A stretch of DNA of 41,930 nt from Lachnospiraceae bacterium (lineage in GTDB: Bacteria > Bacillota > Clostridia > Lachnospirales > Lachnospiraceae), in NCBI GenBank assembly GCA_024691565.1, contig JAILNN010000095.1, forward strand, positions 1 to 41,930, given 5' to 3'. The notes under the pieces are model-generated. The model had not been told where the DNA came from. It ran no database searches and saw nothing but the letters and a program-made list of their open reading frames with translations. Of the stretch, positions 33,052 to 41,930 are shown piece after piece (position 1 is the stretch's first letter; each line of letters opens with the position of its first letter). The position numbers and the translations under genes were made by a program.

Positions 33052-35166
33052 TTGGCTGGAAGAGAATATCCACTTGATAGAACCAGAAATATCGGTATCA
33101 TGGCGCATATTGATGCAGGTAAGACAACTCTTACAGAGCGTATCTTATACTATACCGGTGTTAACTATAAGATTGGTGAGACTCATGACGGTGCTTCAAC
33201 AATGGACTGGATGGAGCAGGAAAAGGAAAGAGGTATCACCATTACATCTGCAGCTACAACTTGCCACTGGACACTTCAGGATCATCACAAGGTTAAGCCA
33301 GGTGCTTTAGAGCATCGTATCAACATTATCGATACTCCTGGCCACGTTGACTTCACAGTTGAAGTTGAGCGTTCACTTCGTGTACTTGATGGTGCAGTAG
33401 GTGTATTTGATGCTAAGGCAGGTGTTGAGCCACAGTCTGAGAATGTTTGGCGTCAGGCTGACACATATCATGTACCACGTATGGCTTTCATTAATAAGAT
33501 GGATAAAATGGGTGCTGATTTCTTCATGTCAGTTCAGACAATTATTGATAGACTTGGTAAGAATGCTATCCCAGTACAGATTCCTATTGGTAAGGAAGAT
33601 GATTTCAAAGGTCTTATCGATCTTTTCGAAATGGAAGCATATATTTACAATGATGACAAGGGTGAGGATATCACCATTGGAGAAATTCCTGATGACTATA
33701 AAGATTTAGCTCAGGAGTGGAGAGATAATCTCCTTGAGAAGGTTTGTGAATTAGACGATGACCTTCTTGAAAAATACCTTGAAGGTGAGGAGCCTACAGT
33801 TGATGAACTTAAAGCTGCTCTTCGTACAGGTACAATCGCAAGTGAGGCAGTTCCTGTTTATTGTGGTTCTGCTTATAAGAATAAAGGTGTTCAGAAGCTT
33901 CTTGATGGTATCATCGAATTCATGCCAGCACCTACAGATATCCCTGATATCAACGGTGTTGATGAAGATGGAAACGAAATCGTTCGTCATTCTTCAGATG
34001 ATGAGCCTTTCTCAGCTCTTGCATTTAAGATTATGGCTGACCCATTCGTTGGTAAGCTTGCATTCTTCAGAGTTTACTCTGGTGTATGTAACTCAGGTTC
34101 ATACGTTCTTAATGCTACAAAGGGTAAGAAGGAAAGAGTTGGTCGTATCCTTCAGATGCACGCTAATAAGAGATCTGAGCTTGATAAAGTATATTCAGGA
34201 GATATCGCAGCTGCTGTTGGATTTAAGTTCACAACAACTGGTGATACAATCTGTGATGAGAAGAGCCCAGTTATCTTAGAGTCTATGGAATTCCCTGAGC
34301 CAGTTATCGAGCTCGCTATCGAGCCTGATTCAAAGGATGCTCAGAGTAAGCTTGGTGAAGCACTTCAGAAGCTTGCAGAAGAAGATCCTACATTTAGAGT
34401 ACATACTGATGAGGATTCAGGACAGACAATTATCGCCGGAATGGGTGAGCTTCATCTTGATATCATCGTAGATCGTCTTCTTCGTGAATTTAAGGTACAG
34501 GCTAAGGTTGGTGACCCACAGGTTGCTTACAGAGAGACATTTACAAAGCCTGTTGACGTTGATTCTAAGTATGCTAAGCAGTCTGGTGGACGTGGTCAGT
34601 ACGGACACTGTAAGGTTAAGTTTGAACCAATGGATCCTAATGGTGAAGAGACATTCAAGTTCGAGTCAACTGTAGTTGGTGGTAACATTCCTAAGGAATA
34701 TATCCCAGCAGTTGGTGAGGGTATTGAAGAGGCATCACAGGCTGGTATCCTTGGTGGATTCCCTGTTCTTGGTGTTCATGCTACAGTTTATGATGGATCA
34801 TACCATGAAGTAGACTCATCTGAAATGGCATTCCACATCGCTGGTTCTATGGCATTTAAGGATGCTATGAAGAAGGCTGATCCAGTTCTTCTTGAACCTA
34901 TCATGCGTGTCGAGATTACTATGCCTGAGGAGTACATGGGAGACGTTATCGGTGACGTTAACTCTCGTCGTGGACGTATCGAAGGTATGGAAGATATCCC
35001 TAGTGGAAAGATGGTTAAGGCTTTCGTACCACTTGCAGAGATGTTTGGATACGCTACTGACCTTCGTTCTAAGACACAGGGTCGTGGAAACTACTCAATG
35101 TTCTTTAATAACTATGAGAAGGTTCCAAAGAACGTTATGGAAAAGGTTCTTTCACAGAAAGCTTAA
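33052..35166 (+). CDS. fusA: Elongation factor G
   Basis: The 704-residue translational GTPase drives translocation. It shows P-loop AHIDAGKTT, switch [10 protein letters not shown] and NKMDK, then domains II-V to the end. The start codon is TTG (TTG GCT GGA), fixed by AGAAGGAGG 8 nt upstream and by homology to the usual MAGREYPL start. Codon use is biased towards highly expressed codons, as in tuf. It is the third gene of the str operon. Confidence 0.98.
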   Translation: MAGREYPLDRTRNIGIMAHIDAGKTTLTERILYYTGVNYKIGETHDGASTMDWMEQEKERGITITSAATTCHWTLQDHHKVKPGALEHRINIIDTPGHVDFTVEVERSLRVLDGAVGVFDAKAGVEPQSENVWRQADTYHVPRMAFINKMDKMGADFFMSVQTIIDRLGKNAIPVQIPIGKEDDFKGLIDLFEMEAYIYNDDKGEDITIGEIPDDYKDLAQEWRDNLLEKVCELDDDLLEKYLEGEEPTVDELKAALRTGTIASEAVPVYCGSAYKNKGVQKLLDGIIEFMPAPTDIPDINGVDEDGNEIVRHSSDDEPFSALAFKIMADPFVGKLAFFRVYSGVCNSGSYVLNATKGKKERVGRILQMHANKRSELDKVYSGDIAAAVGFKFTTTGDTICDEKSPVILESMEFPEPVIELAIEPDSKDAQSKLGEALQKLAEEDPTFRVHTDEDSGQTIIAGMGELHLDIIVDRLLREFKVQAKVGDPQVAYRETFTKPVDVDSKYAKQSGGRGQYGHCKVKFEPMDPNGEETFKFESTVVGGNIPKEYIPAVGEGIEEASQAGILGGFPVLGVHATVYDGSYHEVDSSEMAFHIAGSMAFKDAMKKADPVLLEPIMRVEITMPEEYMGDVIGDVNSRRGRIEGMEDIPSGKMVKAFVPLAEMFGYATDLRSKTQGRGNYSMFFNNYEKVPKNVMEKVLSQKA

Positions 35167-35224
35167 TTTTTTGAGAAACACCTTATTATTTAGCGTTTAG
35201 TTATAATATTTATAAAAAAATTAC

Positions 35225-35253
35225 TTGAAAAATAATGTTGCGTAGAATATAAT
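35225..35253 (+). promoter_or_regulatory. Separate promoter for tuf
   Basis: TTGAAA (35225-35230) and TATAAT (35248-35253) are 17 nt apart, in the 156-bp gap after fusA. The leader carries a small hairpin CCGGT/ACCGG (35283-35295) just before AAGGAGGAA. So tuf can be transcribed without the rest of the operon. Confidence 0.8.
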
Positions 35254-35322
35254 ACTTTCATGTGCGACAAATGAAAAATATTCCGGTAAAACCGGTTTAA
35301 AATTTAAGGAGGAATTTTTAAA

Positions 35323-36516
35323 ATGGCAAAAGAGAAGTTTGAAAGAAGTAAACCGCATTGTAATATCGGTACCATTGGTCACGTAGATCATGGTAAAACA
35401 ACACTTACAGCAGCTATCACAAAGGTACTTGCAACAAAGATGCCTTCAGCTGTTAACAAAATCGTAGATTTTGAAAACATTGATAAGGCTCCAGAAGAGC
35501 GTGAAAGAGGTATCACAATCTCTACAGCTCACGTTGAGTATGAGACAGAGAACAGACATTACGCTCACGTTGACTGCCCAGGCCATGCTGATTATGTAAA
35601 GAACATGATCACTGGTGCTGCACAGATGGACGGTGCTATCCTTGTTGTTGCTGCAACTGATGGTGTTATGGCTCAGACAAAAGAGCATATCCTTCTTGCA
35701 AGACAGGTTAACGTTCCTTACATCGTAGTATTCCTTAACAAGTGCGAGATGGTTGATGATGAAGAACTTATCGAGCTTGTAGAGATGGAAGTTACAGAGC
35801 AGCTTGAGGAATATGGTTTTGAAGGTTGCCCAATCATCAAGGGTTCAGCTCTTAAGGCTCTTGAAGATCCAAACGGAGAGTGGGCTGACAAGATCATGGA
35901 ACTCATGAACGAAGTTGATTCTTATATTCCAACTCCAGAACGTGATACAGATAAGCCATTCCTTATGCCTGTTGAGGACGTATTCACAATCTCAGGTCGT
36001 GGTACAGTTGCTACAGGTAGAGTAGAAAGAGGAACACTTCACCTTTCAGATCCTCTTGAGATCCTTGGTGTTAAGGATGACAAGAAGGAAACAGTTGTTA
36101 CTGGTATCGAAATGTTCCATAAGATGCTTGATGAAGCTCAGGCTGGTGATAACATCGGAGCTCTTCTTCGTGGTGTTAACCGTGATGAAATCATCCGTGG
36201 ACAGGTTCTTGCTAAGCCAGGAACAGTTACTTGCCACAAGAAATTCAAGGCTCAGGTTTACGTTCTTAAAGAGGAAGAGGGAGGACGTCATACTCCTTTC
36301 GTAAATAACTATCGTCCACAGTTCTACTTCAGAACAACAGACGTTACTGGTATCTGCGCTCTTCCAGCTGATACAAAGATGTGTATGCCTGGTGATAATG
36401 TAGAAATGACTGTAGAACTTATTCACCCAATCGCTATGGAGCAGGGACTTAGCTTCGCTATCCGTGAAGGTGGTAGAACAGTAGGTTCAGGACAGGTTAC
36501 AGAAGTTATCGAGTAA
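35323..36516 (+). CDS. tuf: Elongation factor Tu
   Basis: The 397-residue EF-Tu is of normal length. Its motifs are [21 protein letters not shown] and [11 protein letters not shown], followed by beta-barrel domains II and III. It delivers aminoacyl-tRNA to the ribosome. It has its own promoter and is closed by the strong terminator at 36571-36610. No second tuf copy is in the window. Confidence 0.98.
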   Translation: MAKEKFERSKPHCNIGTIGHVDHGKTTLTAAITKVLATKMPSAVNKIVDFENIDKAPEERERGITISTAHVEYETENRHYAHVDCPGHADYVKNMITGAAQMDGAILVVAATDGVMAQTKEHILLARQVNVPYIVVFLNKCEMVDDEELIELVEMEVTEQLEEYGFEGCPIIKGSALKALEDPNGEWADKIMELMNEVDSYIPTPERDTDKPFLMPVEDVFTISGRGTVATGRVERGTLHLSDPLEILGVKDDKKETVVTGIEMFHKMLDEAQAGDNIGALLRGVNRDEIIRGQVLAKPGTVTCHKKFKAQVYVLKEEEGGRHTPFVNNYRPQFYFRTTDVTGICALPADTKMCMPGDNVEMTVELIHPIAMEQGLSFAIREGGRTVGSGQVTEVIE

Positions 36517-36570
36517 TTATATACTGAATTAAGTGCCTTTAAAGCATTTTATGCTTTTGGCGTTATATGG

Positions 36571-36610
36571 CAGGTGCCTTAGACTTAGGTTTAAGGCACC
36601 TGTTTTATTT
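36571..36610 (+). terminator. Intrinsic terminator after tuf
   Basis: CAGGTGCCTTA pairs with TAAGGCACCTG around a 10-nt loop and is followed by TTTTATTT. Confidence 0.9.
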
Positions 36611-36614
36611 CGGG

Positions 36615-36643
36615 GTGATTATATTACTGGTGTGATCATATTA
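36615..36643 (+). repeat. 12-bp direct repeat next to the dispersed repeat copy 2
   Basis: GTGATTATATTA (36615-36626) recurs as GTGATCATATTA (36632-36643), with one change and a 17-bp period. It lies directly before the 27-nt repeat and has no counterpart at copy 1. Confidence 0.5.
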
Positions 36644-36645
36644 CG

Positions 36646-36693
36646 CTGAGATAAACGCTCTACGAGGATGCGATTAGATAGTAAAGCTATCTA
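36646..36693 (+). repeat. Dispersed 27-nt repeat, copy 2, with hairpin
   Basis: CTGAGATAAACGCTC followed by TACGAGGATGCG (36646-36672) matches 36-62 at 24 of 27 positions. It is followed at once by a 7-bp hairpin TAGATAG/CTATCTA (36675-36693). The hairpin differs in sequence from those after copy 1, so the element seems to be a constant core plus a variable dyad. Confidence 0.65.
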
Positions 36694-36710
36694 TTGATTA
36701 TGTTTGGAAA

Positions 36711-36761
36711 ATAAAAGGTGAACATAAGTTCGACAATTCGAAATTTATGTTCACCTTTATT
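36711..36761. terminator. Bidirectional terminator between tuf and the pyrophosphorylase gene
   Basis: AAAGGTGAACATAA (36714-36727) pairs perfectly with TTATGTTCACCTTT (36745-36758), with a weaker inner TTCG/CGAA. It is flanked by A- and T-rich ends and lies 30 bp from the 3' end of the minus-strand gene. Confidence 0.85.
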
Positions 36762-36790
36762 ATTAGTGCGATTATGTAAAATACCTAAGT

Positions 36791-38023
36791 TTAAAGTTCT
36801 ATACCATTTTCCTTTAGTAATTCTCTTGCTGATTCAATGGAATCAACACCTGATTTATTCTTTATTGGAGCAAACTCTTTGTTTCTTACCACCTCAAATG
36901 GAAGACATGAATCAAACATTTCAATCATATCTAAGATGAGTGTTTCATATTTATAGCCATTTGGTTCTGTTGGTGAGATTAATTCGCCGTTTTCATCGAT
37001 GTATGGAATCTTCTTTTCTACAACGTGCCATGGAAGAGCAGCTGAGCTTATTTTTATTAGTGATTCTACATCGAAGAGGTAGTTTAGTATTACGCCGAAA
37101 TTATAGGCTGGATCTCCATTTTCATCTTTAGTATTCATTAATTCGTCTGTTAATTCGTAGTATTCAACTACTGATGGAGCATTATCTTTTAAGCACATTA
37201 CGCCTACTTTTTCATCTGGAGCACTTTTCTTTACAACCTTAGCGCCGCATTTTGCGTTTCTTTTTATTGTTGCACCTACAAAGATTGGATCTGCAATTCG
37301 TTGTAGAACATTATCTACTGCAAATACATTTAACCATTTGATTCCTACTTTTTTGATTAAGTCTAGTAGGCCTGATTTCTCAAGAGATAAAAACCATCCG
37401 CCATTTCCGTTAGGTGAATCAGCCATATGTGACTTTGAATCCATAAATACTTTGCAATCCCTGTCTGTTGCGATTGCCATTTCTTGCTTAAAGAAGTGTA
37501 CATAGTCTTTTTCGTATCCAAAGAAATTATGTTCTGTTATGAAACTAACAGTCTCATCGTTGTTTTTATCACTTGTCATAATAAAGAGATGAATTGATGT
37601 GCCGGTTTCTTTAACAACATCTAAAAGGTTTGTAAAAATCCTTTCGAATATAAATACAGGCTTAGTTATTCCTATATCGCAAACTCCCTTTGGACCATTG
37701 TTACCCAGACGAGTACCCATTCCACCTGCAAGTAGAACAGCACCTACTTCGTTATTCTTAATTGCCTTAACTCCAGCTTCCTTAAATTCATCTTTATTTT
37801 CGTTGATTTCATTAAGTTGAATTGCCTTAATTGGAGTGATTTTCTTCTCTGATGGCTTTGCATTTTTGTAAGAATCAAAGGAGTGCTTTATAATTTGAAA
37901 ATCAGTGGTCTCAATTTGAGCAGATAACGCTTTTCTTTCTTCATCATTTAATTCATCCCAATACTTTAAAACATGTTCTTGTGAAGCGTCAGTAAGTTTT
38001 TTTAGTAATGTATTCTTTTCCAT
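36791..38023 (-). CDS. UDPGP-family UTP--sugar-1-phosphate uridylyltransferase
   Basis: The 410-residue enzyme belongs to the eukaryote-type UDPGP/UAP family. It has the nucleotide-binding LLAGGMGTRLGNNGPKG, then SPNGNGGW, and the sugar-phosphate region NVFAVDNVLQRIADP. It makes a UDP-sugar (UDP-GlcNAc, UDP-GalNAc or UDP-glucose) and pyrophosphate. The AGX-like NGNGG suggests a UDP-HexNAc pyrophosphorylase, but glucose-1-phosphate is not excluded. GAGAGG lies 6 nt before the ATG. It is a single-gene unit, divergent from acpS. The product would feed cell wall or exopolysaccharide synthesis. Confidence 0.92.
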   Translation of the reverse strand: MEKNTLLKKLTDASQEHVLKYWDELNDEERKALSAQIETTDFQIIKHSFDSYKNAKPSEKKITPIKAIQLNEINENKDEFKEAGVKAIKNNEVGAVLLAGGMGTRLGNNGPKGVCDIGITKPVFIFERIFTNLLDVVKETGTSIHLFIMTSDKNNDETVSFITEHNFFGYEKDYVHFFKQEMAIATDRDCKVFMDSKSHMADSPNGNGGWFLSLEKSGLLDLIKKVGIKWLNVFAVDNVLQRIADPIFVGATIKRNAKCGAKVVKKSAPDEKVGVMCLKDNAPSVVEYYELTDELMNTKDENGDPAYNFGVILNYLFDVESLIKISSAALPWHVVEKKIPYIDENGELISPTEPNGYKYETLILDMIEMFDSCLPFEVVRNKEFAPIKNKSGVDSIESARELLKENGIEL

Positions 38024-38082
38024 AGTAACCTCTCTTTTAATTATTTTTTTGTAATCTATATATAAAAATCAATTGCAATAGA

Positions 38083-38123
38083 TTATATCGTCTTTACATA
38101 AATTTAGTCGGATTTCGCCGACT
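38083..38123 (-). promoter_or_regulatory. Minus-strand promoter with a dyad over the -35
   Basis: On the minus strand TATAAT lies at 38088-38083. The -35 position, 17 nt away, reads CCGACT, a poor match, and is one arm of the dyad AGTCGG/CCGACT (38106-38123). This suggests a promoter helped or blocked by a dimeric regulator. Confidence 0.4.
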
Positions 38124-38206
38124 TCATGTTACATAGAAGTATAAGCGATTTTTAGCTTTTTTTCAATATACTATTCAAAGATTTCCTTTTTTTATTAGGG
38201 TAAATG

Positions 38207-38251
38207 TGATACAATGTTATGGATTTTAGCGATTAAAAGAATCTCGCTAAA
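38207..38251 (+). promoter_or_regulatory. Extended -10 promoter and dyad for the acpS operon
   Basis: TG-A-TACAAT (38207-38215) is an extended -10 with no good -35. An 8-bp perfect dyad TTTAGCGA/TCGCTAAA (38225-38232/38244-38251) lies at the expected start point, either as an operator or as a 5' mRNA hairpin. Confidence 0.45.
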
Positions 38252-38304
38252 TAAAAGCTTTTAATAAATGTTTCAAACATGCCATTTGGATTGGAGATGA
38301 TTTT

Positions 38305-38697
38305 TTGGTATTTGGCGTTGGCACTGATATTATTGATGTTGAGAGACTTTCAAAGCCTTTTGGTAAGAAGGGTGTTAAGAGGATTTTTACAGAGACTGAA
38401 CTTGATTTTATTTGGTCTGGTGCGTCTGAGAGTACTAGTTTTCAGCGAGCTGCTGGTAATTTTGCTGCTAAAGAGGCGATTGTTAAAGCGTTTGGTACTG
38501 GTTTTGTAGGAATGAATCCTTCTGATATTGAAGTCCTTAGAAGAGAAAGTGGAGCCCCGTATGTTAGATTATATAGGGGTGCTAAGAAGTTTGTTAAAGA
38601 AAATAATATTACTAAGATTCATATATCTATTAGTAACCTTAAGAGTTATTCAACTGCTGTAGCGGTTTGCGAGGCTGAAGAGATAACTGAGGAATAA
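38305..38697 (+). CDS. acpS: Holo-[acyl-carrier-protein] synthase
   Basis: The 130-residue AcpS-type 4'-phosphopantetheinyl transferase shows FGVGTDIIDVERL at the start and NFAAKEAIVKAFGTG in the middle, with the Mg-binding Asp and Glu in place. It moves phosphopantetheine from CoA to ACP in fatty acid synthesis. It starts with TTG; GGAG lies 8 nt upstream and no in-frame ATG is near. It is the only PPTase gene in this window. The NRPS carriers usually need an Sfp-type enzyme, which may be encoded elsewhere. It is the first of four genes in line. Confidence 0.93.
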   Translation: MVFGVGTDIIDVERLSKPFGKKGVKRIFTETELDFIWSGASESTSFQRAAGNFAAKEAIVKAFGTGFVGMNPSDIEVLRRESGAPYVRLYRGAKKFVKENNITKIHISISNLKSYSTAVAVCEAEEITEE

Positions 38698-38738
38698 AAC
38701 TTTAGGAATAAATCTTTAATTAGAAGGAGACAATTTTT

Positions 38739-39695
38739 ATGAGAATTGTCCATGAAAATGAATTTGATTTTAGAACACTAGAGGATGAAGATATTAAGCT
38801 TCTTCTGCCAAATAGAAGGGGTAGAAAGAATAAAGGAAGCTTTGGTAAGGTTCTAATTATTGCTGGTTCTTCCGAGATTTTTGGGGCTGCTTTTCTTTCT
38901 GCTATTTGTGCTTATCGTATTGGTGCTGGTCTTGTTAAGATTTGTACTGATAGGGCTAATGAGAATGCTATTAAGACTCTAATTCCTGAAGCGTTATTTA
39001 GTTTTTATTTGGATGAGGACTTTAAGGATGATGCTTTTTTAAAGGATAGTTTAAGTAAGAGTATTGAATGGGCAGATGTTGTTCTTTGTGGCCCTGGTAT
39101 TGGAATAAGCGATAATTCAAGGAAAATGGTTGAATTCTTGACTTGTATCAGGAATAAACCTATAATACTAGACGCGGATGCATTAAATATCTTGTCAAAG
39201 AATGACGGAAATGCTTTTAAGAACCTAACGAGTAATTTTATTTTGACACCACATCTTATGGAAATGAAGAGGATGGTTAAGAACTTTTCAATCGATGAGA
39301 TTAAGGATGATATGGTTTACGTTCTTAAGACTTTTAATAAGGATTTTTCTGGTATTACAGTTTTAAAGGATGCCAGGACTATTGTTAACTTTGGTGAGAT
39401 TTTTTATTTGAATCAAAGTGGAAATTCAGCTCTTTCTAAGGGTGGTTCAGGTGATTGTTTAGCAGGTATTATTGCTGGTTTAATTGCGCAATACCCTGAT
39501 ATATTAAGTGGATTTAAAAGTTACTCTGAAAAGAATCCAAATGGTTTTGATATAGAAATAATTCAAAAGACAATTGAAATTGTTTCGCTTGCAGTTTTTA
39601 TTCATGGAAAAACTGCTGATAATTATGTTAAGAAAAATAGCGAATTTTCAATGCTCGCAAGAGATATTGGAGAGGAATTAAAGCATATAATTTAA
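38739..39695 (+). CDS. nnrD: ADP-dependent NAD(P)H-hydrate dehydratase
   Basis: The 318-residue protein has the ribokinase-like fold of the YjeF C-terminal domain, with KGSFGKVLIIAGS, then CGPGIG, ILDADALNIL, LTPHLMEMKR and the catalytic SKGGSGDCLAGIIAG. It repairs hydrated NADH/NADPH using ADP. The epimerase half (YjeF_N/NnrE) is absent, so that activity must come from another gene. GAAGGAGA lies 9 nt upstream of the ATG. The order acpS-nnrD-alr is common in Firmicutes. Confidence 0.93.
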   Translation: MRIVHENEFDFRTLEDEDIKLLLPNRRGRKNKGSFGKVLIIAGSSEIFGAAFLSAICAYRIGAGLVKICTDRANENAIKTLIPEALFSFYLDEDFKDDAFLKDSLSKSIEWADVVLCGPGIGISDNSRKMVEFLTCIRNKPIILDADALNILSKNDGNAFKNLTSNFILTPHLMEMKRMVKNFSIDEIKDDMVYVLKTFNKDFSGITVLKDARTIVNFGEIFYLNQSGNSALSKGGSGDCLAGIIAGLIAQYPDILSGFKSYSEKNPNGFDIEIIQKTIEIVSLAVFIHGKTADNYVKKNSEFSMLARDIGEELKHII

Positions 39696-39746
39696 ATATA
39701 TAAATTATATAAAAATTTACATAAATCTAAAGGGGACTTTTATCTT

Positions 39747-40910
39747 ATGAAGGAACTAAGTAGAGTTAAGGCTGTTATTGATTTAGATGCGATTTATGAG
39801 AATGTTTTTAATGCTAAGAAACTTTTAGCTGATGGCACGGGAATTATGGGTGTTATCAAGGCTGATGGATATGGACATGGTGCAGTTCAGGTTGCTAAGA
39901 CTATTGACGAGCTTGTTTCATATTATGGAATTGCAGTTTTAGAAGAGGGAATTGAACTTAGAAAGAATGGAATTAAGACTCCTATGTTAATTTTGGGATA
40001 TACTAATCCATTGCTTTATGAGGATATGATTGAATATGATATTGATACGGCGGTTTTCTCTATGGAAATGGCTGAGAAGATTTCTGAAACTGCTGTTAAG
40101 GCTGGTAAAGAAGCAGGTATTCATATTGCCATCGATACTGGAATGAGTAGAATTGGTTTTGATTTATCTGATGAGTCGATTGATAAGGTGGTTAAGATTA
40201 GTAAGCTTCCTAATGTTAGAATTGATGGAATGTTTACTCATTTTGCTACTATGGATGAGAAAGATAAGAGTAAGGCTTTTGAGCAGTTTGATAAATATAT
40301 GGACTTTAATAGTCGTTTAGAGAAGAAGGGAATTCATATTCCAATTAAGCATGTTTCTAATAGCGCTGGAATCACTGAGGCTCCACAGGCTCATCTTGAT
40401 ATGGTTAGAGATGGCATCTGTGTTTATGGTCTTTATCCTTCTGATGATGTTGATAAGGCTAAGCTTCCTCTTAAGCCTGCGATGGAAATTAAATCCTATG
40501 TTTCATTTGTTAAGACTATTCCTGCTGGTACCCATATTGGATATGGAGCTACCTTTACAGCTGATAAGGAGATGACTATTGCGACAATTCCAATTGGTTA
40601 TGCTGATGGTTATCCTAGAAGCTTATCAAACCTTGGATGGGTTTTAATTCGTGGTAAGAAGGCGCCTATTACTGGTAGAGTTTGTATGGATCAGTTGATG
40701 GTTGATGTTTCTGATATTCCTGGAGTAACTGAGAATGATGAGGTTACACTTGTTGGAAGAGATGGAGATGAATTCATTTCTGTAGAGGAAATTTCAAATC
40801 TAGCTGGTTCCTTTAACTATGAATTTGTTTGTGATGTTGGAAAGAGAGTTCCTAGAGAATATATTAAAAATGGTGAGAGGGTTGCCATTGGAAGTTATTT
40901 TAAAAAATAA
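39747..40910 (+). CDS. alr: Alanine racemase
   Basis: The 387-residue fold-type III PLP enzyme converts L- to D-alanine for peptidoglycan. The PLP lysine is in IKADGYGHG near residue 38, and the second catalytic base Tyr is in HIGYGATF. Length and motifs are normal. AAAGGGGA lies about 12 nt before the ATG. It is 51 bp after nnrD and 42 bp before the YhfC-like gene, with no terminator visible between. Confidence 0.96.
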   Translation: MKELSRVKAVIDLDAIYENVFNAKKLLADGTGIMGVIKADGYGHGAVQVAKTIDELVSYYGIAVLEEGIELRKNGIKTPMLILGYTNPLLYEDMIEYDIDTAVFSMEMAEKISETAVKAGKEAGIHIAIDTGMSRIGFDLSDESIDKVVKISKLPNVRIDGMFTHFATMDEKDKSKAFEQFDKYMDFNSRLEKKGIHIPIKHVSNSAGITEAPQAHLDMVRDGICVYGLYPSDDVDKAKLPLKPAMEIKSYVSFVKTIPAGTHIGYGATFTADKEMTIATIPIGYADGYPRSLSNLGWVLIRGKKAPITGRVCMDQLMVDVSDIPGVTENDEVTLVGRDGDEFISVEEISNLAGSFNYEFVCDVGKRVPREYIKNGERVAIGSYFKK

Positions 40911-40952
40911 TATTGTGGGAAAAAATATTTGATATAGAAACGGTGAATAAAT

Positions 40953-41897
40953 ATGGTTGAAATTAATAGTACAAGCGCAATTGCAATGTTGGAGGTTGGA
41001 CTTCTTTCGTTCATTATTCCTATTGGTATGCTTGTTGTTTGGAAAATTAAAAATAAGAAAACTGAGAATGTAAGTGTTGTTCCATTCTTTGCAGGTATCT
41101 TTTCTTATATTTTGTTTGGATTTATTATTAAATCTTTAGTTAATGCAATTTGTGTTGGATTTAAGACGCCATTTTCGGTTCTTGTAGGTTCTAATATTTT
41201 TGTGTCTTCAATTTATTTTGCATTTGTTGGTGCAATTTTTGATCAGCTTGGAAAACTTTTTGTTTTTAAAAATGTATTTATAAAGAGTATAAAGAAGTAT
41301 ACAGGTCCTAAGGATGTAATTACCTTTGGTATTGGTTTTGGTGCTGTTGAGGCTGTTCTTAGTCTTGGTATCGTGTATATTCAGAATTATGTTTATGCAT
41401 CCCTTGTTAATAATGGTACAATGGATCAAATCCTTCAGGATTATGCTAAGAGTGGTGATTCTACGGCAATTGACAATATTAATTATAAGTTGCAAGAAAT
41501 TGCTACTATTACACCTATTGATTGTATGTTATATGCAGTTGATAGAGTTGCTATGATTTTCATACAGATTGCTCTTTGTATTTTGGTTTATTCTTCAATT
41601 GTTAATTATAGAAAAATGGATTTTCATTTTGCATGTATTATTCATTTTCTTACATTGAATATTTTTTACTTCTCAACTAAGGCTGGAAGTATTGCTAATA
41701 ACTTGATTACTGAGTTTTGTGCTGTTGTTGTTACAGCGGTAATTGTTTATTTAGCATTTATTACATATAAATCATTTGATAAGAATATTAAATTCGATGA
41801 TTCTGGAAATAGCATTCCAGAGGCATCTGAAAAAGAAGTTAAGACAGAAAAAGAAGAGAAGTCTATTTCTAAAGTTGCTAAGGGAAAATATAATTAA
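40953..41897 (+). CDS. YhfC-like polytopic membrane protein (putative intramembrane peptidase family)
   Basis: The 314-residue protein has about seven membrane helices and a charged C-terminal tail (KEVKTEKEEK). The pattern AFVGAIFDQLGKLFVF followed by FGIGFGAVEAVLSLG matches the layout of YhfC (PF10086, putative membrane peptidase), where I recall EExGR and GHGGxE at these places. Here the first reads DQLGK, and the His of the second is Phe, so the family's presumed catalytic residues are only partly kept. It may be a non-catalytic relative. It ends 33 bp before the window edge and appears complete. Confidence 0.75.
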   Translation: MVEINSTSAIAMLEVGLLSFIIPIGMLVVWKIKNKKTENVSVVPFFAGIFSYILFGFIIKSLVNAICVGFKTPFSVLVGSNIFVSSIYFAFVGAIFDQLGKLFVFKNVFIKSIKKYTGPKDVITFGIGFGAVEAVLSLGIVYIQNYVYASLVNNGTMDQILQDYAKSGDSTAIDNINYKLQEIATITPIDCMLYAVDRVAMIFIQIALCILVYSSIVNYRKMDFHFACIIHFLTLNIFYFSTKAGSIANNLITEFCAVVVTAVIVYLAFITYKSFDKNIKFDDSGNSIPEASEKEVKTEKEEKSISKVAKGKYN

Positions 41898-41930
41898 TAA
41901 TATATTTTATAATGAATTATTAATTATATT

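Noticed and set aside
36046-36426. 126-residue minus-strand ORF in tuf
   Set aside because: It is a shadow of the highly biased tuf codons, with no ribosome site or family match.
1-41930. CRISPR array, insertion sequence, prophage or tRNA/rRNA genes
   Set aside because: I looked for regular spaced repeats, transposase or integrase motifs, and cloverleaf or rRNA signatures. I found none that I could support.

Overview
The window looks like the chromosome of a low-GC, fibre-degrading gut or rumen member of the Lachnospiraceae (Butyrivibrio/Pseudobutyrivibrio-like). I infer this from the AT-rich DNA with GGAGG ribosome sites, an acetate/butyryl-type CoA-transferase, a Ser-linker GH5 cellulase, a GH43 enzyme, large secreted LRR_5 (BspA-like) proteins with Thr/Pro/Ser linkers, and the str operon. 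No database search was possible, so family names rest on motifs and recalled family patterns.

Layout. (1) 1-8050: a compact biosynthetic locus. A GC-rich, hairpin-packed leader precedes a dimodular NRPS (A-T-C-A-T-R, reductive release) and, 6 bp later, a MATE exporter fused to an RsbW/SpoIIAB-like ATPase domain. The expected chemistry is a dipeptide aldehyde that can cyclise to a pyrazinone. (2) 8088-10548: a small metal-binding module made of a Cys/His membrane protein, a His-rich ZnuA-like lipoprotein and an OB-fold-like lipoprotein, driven by a near-perfect promoter nested in an inverted repeat. (3) 10604-14455: a membrane GGDEF-PAS protein and a GH43 glycosidase. (4) 14491-21828: a secreted transglutaminase-like/LRR_5 protein, a CoA-transferase, a small unknown and a YgjP-like metallopeptidase, closely spaced on one strand. 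(5) 21586-24378: a long structured leader, with a candidate small RNA or attenuator, ahead of a GH5 cellulase carrying two unassigned C-terminal modules. (6) 24453-31674: a Fur-family regulator, a DUF6273/LRR_5 surface protein and a PASTA-like Ser/Thr kinase, facing a convergent pair that encodes a REC-LytTR-FHA fusion and a zinc-ribbon/FHA-like protein. This looks like a phospho-Thr signalling island. (7) 31807-36610: rpsL-rpsG-fusA, then tuf with its own promoter. (8) 36646-38123: a second copy of the 27-nt repeat seen upstream of the NRPS, a bidirectional terminator and a UDP-sugar pyrophosphorylase on the minus strand. (9) 38207-41897: acpS, nnrD, alr and a YhfC-like membrane protein in one run.

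The most unusual features are the two-gene NRPS/MATE-ATPase locus, the kinase/FHA island with its REC-LytTR-FHA protein, the dispersed 27-nt repeat with attached hairpins, and the structured leader of the cellulase.
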